From Desulfoscipio sp. XC116 (lineage in GTDB: Bacteria; Bacillota; Desulfotomaculia; Desulfotomaculales; Desulfallaceae), in contig NZ_CP156660.1 in assembly GCF_039851975.1 (NCBI RefSeq), positions 1,364,001 through 1,428,000 on the forward strand: 64,000 bases of DNA, given 5' to 3'. A program made the translations under genes and the position numbers. The notes under the pieces are model-generated. The model saw only the letters and a program-made list of their open reading frames with translations, ran no database searches and was not told where the DNA came from. Of the stretch, positions 61,513 to 64,000 are shown piece by piece (the first letter of the stretch is position 1; every line of letters starts with the position of its first letter).

Positions 61513-61630
61513 GTTGCAATAGAGTTTTTGGAACAAGCAGGAAAAAGCTTGTTAATCTTGAACATGATGCTGTAATACTTATTTGCCCATTGGTGAGATT
61601 CCTAATAAAATTGACCGGGGTGGTGATAAT

Positions 61631-62725
61631 GTGGATGATAGAATATACTGGCTGGCCTGGCATATTATCCTGGCCGGGCAGGCCCGGAAATTCTGGACGA
61701 TAATAAAGCATTTCGGAACACCCAAGGCTGCCTGGCATGCCCCCGACAGTGAGTTTAATTCCCTGGTGGGAGCACGCCAGGCAAATAACAAGGAAATGTT
61801 GGCGCGTCGGAGAAACTGTGATTTATCCAGAGTGGCTAGTTATTTGGATGGTAAAGAAGCTGGCGTAATCTTATATGAAGATACCGAATACCCCGGGCAG
61901 TTGAAAAATATTTATGACCCGCCGCCGGCTTTATTTTTATGCGGTCGAACGAAATGTTTGGAAAACGTTTCCGCGGCCATGGTGGGTGCAAGGAAGGCTA
62001 CCCCTTATGGTCTGAGTGTGGCGGAAAAATTAGCCCGGGATTTAGCAAGGGCCGGGGTAACTGTGGTTAGCGGCATGGCCCGGGGAATAGACGCCGCTGC
62101 TCACCGCGGGGCATTGGATGCCGGCGGTAATACTATTGCCGTACTGGGCTGCGGGGTGGATGTGGTTTATCCCAGAGAAAACGGCAGGTTAAGGGACGGC
62201 ATTATGCAAAACGGTTTGCTAGTCAGTGAATTTCCACCGGGCACCCCGCCGGATGCCTGGCATTTTCCGGTGCGCAATCGGGTAATCAGTGGTCTGTGCA
62301 AGGTAGTGGTGGTAGTAGAGGCTGCCGAGCGGAGCGGCGCCCTGATAACTGCTCATGTGGCGCTGGAGCAGGGGCGGGATGTGATGGCGGTGCCGGGAAA
62401 TATTACTTCCAAGCTAAGCCGTGGTTCAAATGAACTAATTAAGCAGGGGGCCGCACCGGTATTGGGGGTCGGTGAAATTGTGGAGGAACTGGGTCTTTCA
62501 TTAATTGAAACGTCCTTGCCCCGACAGTCCGCCGGGGGTTTAAAATTAAACGATAATGAAACACTATTGCTTAAAATATTGAATTACGAAGCTGTTTCCC
62601 TGGAGCTGGTAGTGCAGAAATCGGGACTTGCGGCTGGAGAAGTGATGTCGGCGTTAATGTTTCTGGAAGTCAAGGGGTTGGTCAGGCAGATGCCCGGCAG
62701 GCTTTACGCTCTTGCCGGCAATTAA
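61631..62725 (+). CDS. dprA: DNA processing protein DprA (GTG start)
   Basis: DprA loads RecA on single-stranded DNA taken up in transformation. The Rossmann core has MVGARKATPYG, VVSGMARGIDAAAHRGAL and VYPRENGRLRDGI, and the C-terminus is a winged-helix DML1-like domain (ETLLLKILNYEAVSLELVVQ). GTG 61631 has GGGGTGGTGA about 8 nt upstream; an earlier in-frame start at 61583 has none. Length is 364. topA follows, as in most Firmicutes. Confidence 0.94.
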   Translation: MDDRIYWLAWHIILAGQARKFWTIIKHFGTPKAAWHAPDSEFNSLVGARQANNKEMLARRRNCDLSRVASYLDGKEAGVILYEDTEYPGQLKNIYDPPPALFLCGRTKCLENVSAAMVGARKATPYGLSVAEKLARDLARAGVTVVSGMARGIDAAAHRGALDAGGNTIAVLGCGVDVVYPRENGRLRDGIMQNGLLVSEFPPGTPPDAWHFPVRNRVISGLCKVVVVVEAAERSGALITAHVALEQGRDVMAVPGNITSKLSRGSNELIKQGAAPVLGVGEIVEELGLSLIETSLPRQSAGGLKLNDNETLLLKILNYEAVSLELVVQKSGLAAGEVMSALMFLEVKGLVRQMPGRLYALAGN

Positions 62726-62824
62726 TGTTCTAAATAACAGTGATTTAGGATAGATTTAATAAAATGATACTCGGTAAGGGAAAACTAAGCCGGCTATCAA
62801 ACCTAGAACTTTGAGGTGATATGT

Positions 62825-64000
62825 GTGGCAAAAACTTTAGTAATTGTGGAATCACCGGCCAAAGCCAAAAGTTTGGGCAAGTTTCTCGGCAAGAAATACA
62901 CCGTTAAGGCATCTATGGGACATGTGCGGGATTTGCCCAAAAGTCAATTCGGAGTTGATATACAGGAGGATTTTAAGCCTAAATATATAACTATTCGAGG
63001 CAAAGGAGATATTATTAAAGAGCTGAAGGCCGCCACAAAAAAGGCTGACAGAGTATTGCTGGCTTCCGACCCCGACCGGGAAGGAGAGGCCATTGCCTGG
63101 CACTTGGCCAACGTATTAAATATTGACGAACAGGATTCGTGCCGGATTGCTTTTAATGAAATCACCAAACAAGCAGTACAGCAGGCGGTTAAACACCCAC
63201 GCCCGGTTGACCGGCGCAAAGTGGATGCTCAGCAGGCCAGGCGTATTTTAGACAGGCTGGTGGGCTATAATTTAAGCCCGCTGTTATGGCGTAAGGTGAA
63301 AAAGGGTTTGAGTGCCGGGCGGGTGCAATCAGTCGCTATGCGGTTGATCTGTGACCGCGAAGAAGAGATCCAGGCTTTCGAGCCGGAAGAATACTGGTCT
63401 TTGCTTGCCAAGCTGGCCAAGGGCAGAACGAACAGTCTGGAGGCCAAATTACATAAAATTGACGGAGAAAAAGCGGATATTCCCAATGAAGCGCATGTAA
63501 ATGAAATTAAGAATGATTTACAAAAAGCTTCTTTTGAAGTGGCTAAAATAATCCGGCGGGAGAAAAAGAGACAGCCTGCGCCGCCTTTTATTACCAGCAG
63601 TATGCAGCAGGAGGCTTATCGCAAGTTAAATTTTACAGCCCGGAAAACTATGATGGTAGCCCAACAGCTTTATGAGGGGCTGGATTTAGGCAAAGAGGGC
63701 CCGGTGGGATTGGTTACTTATATTCGTACCGATTCTACCCGAATATCTGAAAATGCGGAGCAGGAAGCGGATGCCTTTATTGCTGAACGCTTTGGCGCTG
63801 AGTACGTGCCAATCGAAAAAAAACGCGGGGCGCCTAAGGGCCGGACTCAGGATGCCCATGAGGCTATTCGGCCCACCTCGGTGCAGCGGGAACCGGATAA
63901 TATCAAACAATTCTTAAGCCGTGATCAGTACAGACTATATAAATTAATTTGGGAAAGGTTTGTAGCCAGCCAGATGAGCCCGGCGATTATAGATACCACC
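62825..64000 (+). CDS. topA: DNA topoisomerase I, N-terminal part (cut by window end)
   Basis: It relaxes negative supercoils. The first 392 codons are inside the window with no stop. KTLVIVESPAKAKSLGKFLG starts the TOPRIM domain, SDPDREGEAIAWHL carries its acidic motif, and VTYIRTDSTRIS has the active-site tyrosine. GTG 62825 follows GAGGTGAT by about 8 nt. Confidence 0.96.
   Translation, partial: MAKTLVIVESPAKAKSLGKFLGKKYTVKASMGHVRDLPKSQFGVDIQEDFKPKYITIRGKGDIIKELKAATKKADRVLLASDPDREGEAIAWHLANVLNIDEQDSCRIAFNEITKQAVQQAVKHPRPVDRRKVDAQQARRILDRLVGYNLSPLLWRKVKKGLSAGRVQSVAMRLICDREEEIQAFEPEEYWSLLAKLAKGRTNSLEAKLHKIDGEKADIPNEAHVNEIKNDLQKASFEVAKIIRREKKRQPAPPFITSSMQQEAYRKLNFTARKTMMVAQQLYEGLDLGKEGPVGLVTYIRTDSTRISENAEQEADAFIAERFGAEYVPIEKKRGAPKGRTQDAHEAIRPTSVQREPDNIKQFLSRDQYRLYKLIWERFVASQMSPAIIDTT

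Overview
This window reads as an ordinary chromosomal stretch of a low-to-mid GC, Gram-positive, endospore-forming bacterium of the class Clostridia, most likely a Desulfotomaculum-like member of the Peptococcaceae and relatives. That placement is an inference. It rests on sporulation genes (a ytxC end, yunB, a bofC-like gene, a spoIID-like gene, the prkA-yhbH-spoVR trio), T-box leaders, strong GGAGG ribosome binding sites with many TTG and GTG starts, and Firmicute gene orders such as ytxC-thrS-infC-rpmI-rplT, yebC-bofC-ruvCAB-queA-tgt-yajC-secDF and dprA-topA. No 16S comparison could be run.

Layout. 1-9.6 kb: translation genes (thrS, infC-rpmI-rplT, an SpoU-type RNA methyltransferase, pheST) and zapA; thrS and pheS have T-box leaders and infC has an attenuated leader and an apparent ATT start. 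9.7-19.9 kb: alkyladenine glycosylase, NIF3-like protein, U32 peptidase/RNA-modification protein, mutS2, a convergent class A penicillin-binding protein and yunB. 20.0-25.7 kb: a complete 16S-23S-5S operon with two tandem promoters and no spacer tRNA. 25.7-29.7 kb: a visibly AT-richer, gene-poor block (rsgA, a small membrane protein, an M24 peptidase) that may be acquired. 29.7-42.3 kb: nadE, yebC, bofC-like, ruvCAB, queH, spoIID-like, queA, tgt, yajC, an HD protein and secDF, linking Holliday-junction processing, queuosine synthesis and protein export. 42.5-51.6 kb: DUF5665 protein, a TraR/DksA zinc-finger protein, a CDF metal exporter behind a riboswitch-like leader, sigI-rsgI, a DUF4198-glutaredoxin pair behind a candidate structured RNA, a metallo-beta-lactamase fold protein, murT-gatD and a 40-residue small ORF. 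51.9-64 kb: prkA-yhbH-spoVR, a polar amino-acid ABC transporter, a Ku-ligase pair for end joining, dprA and the start of topA, cut by the window edge.

No phage, integrase, intact insertion sequence, CRISPR array or tRNA gene was found. The least explained signals are non-coding: the leader upstream of the CDF exporter, the promoter-terminator RNA unit near 47.0-47.17 kb, a perfect 22-bp palindrome beside the 40-codon ORF, a perfect 12-bp inverted repeat over the thrS -10 box, and a repeated hairpin sequence at 16.56 and 61.26 kb. I did not find a convincing new multi-gene system.
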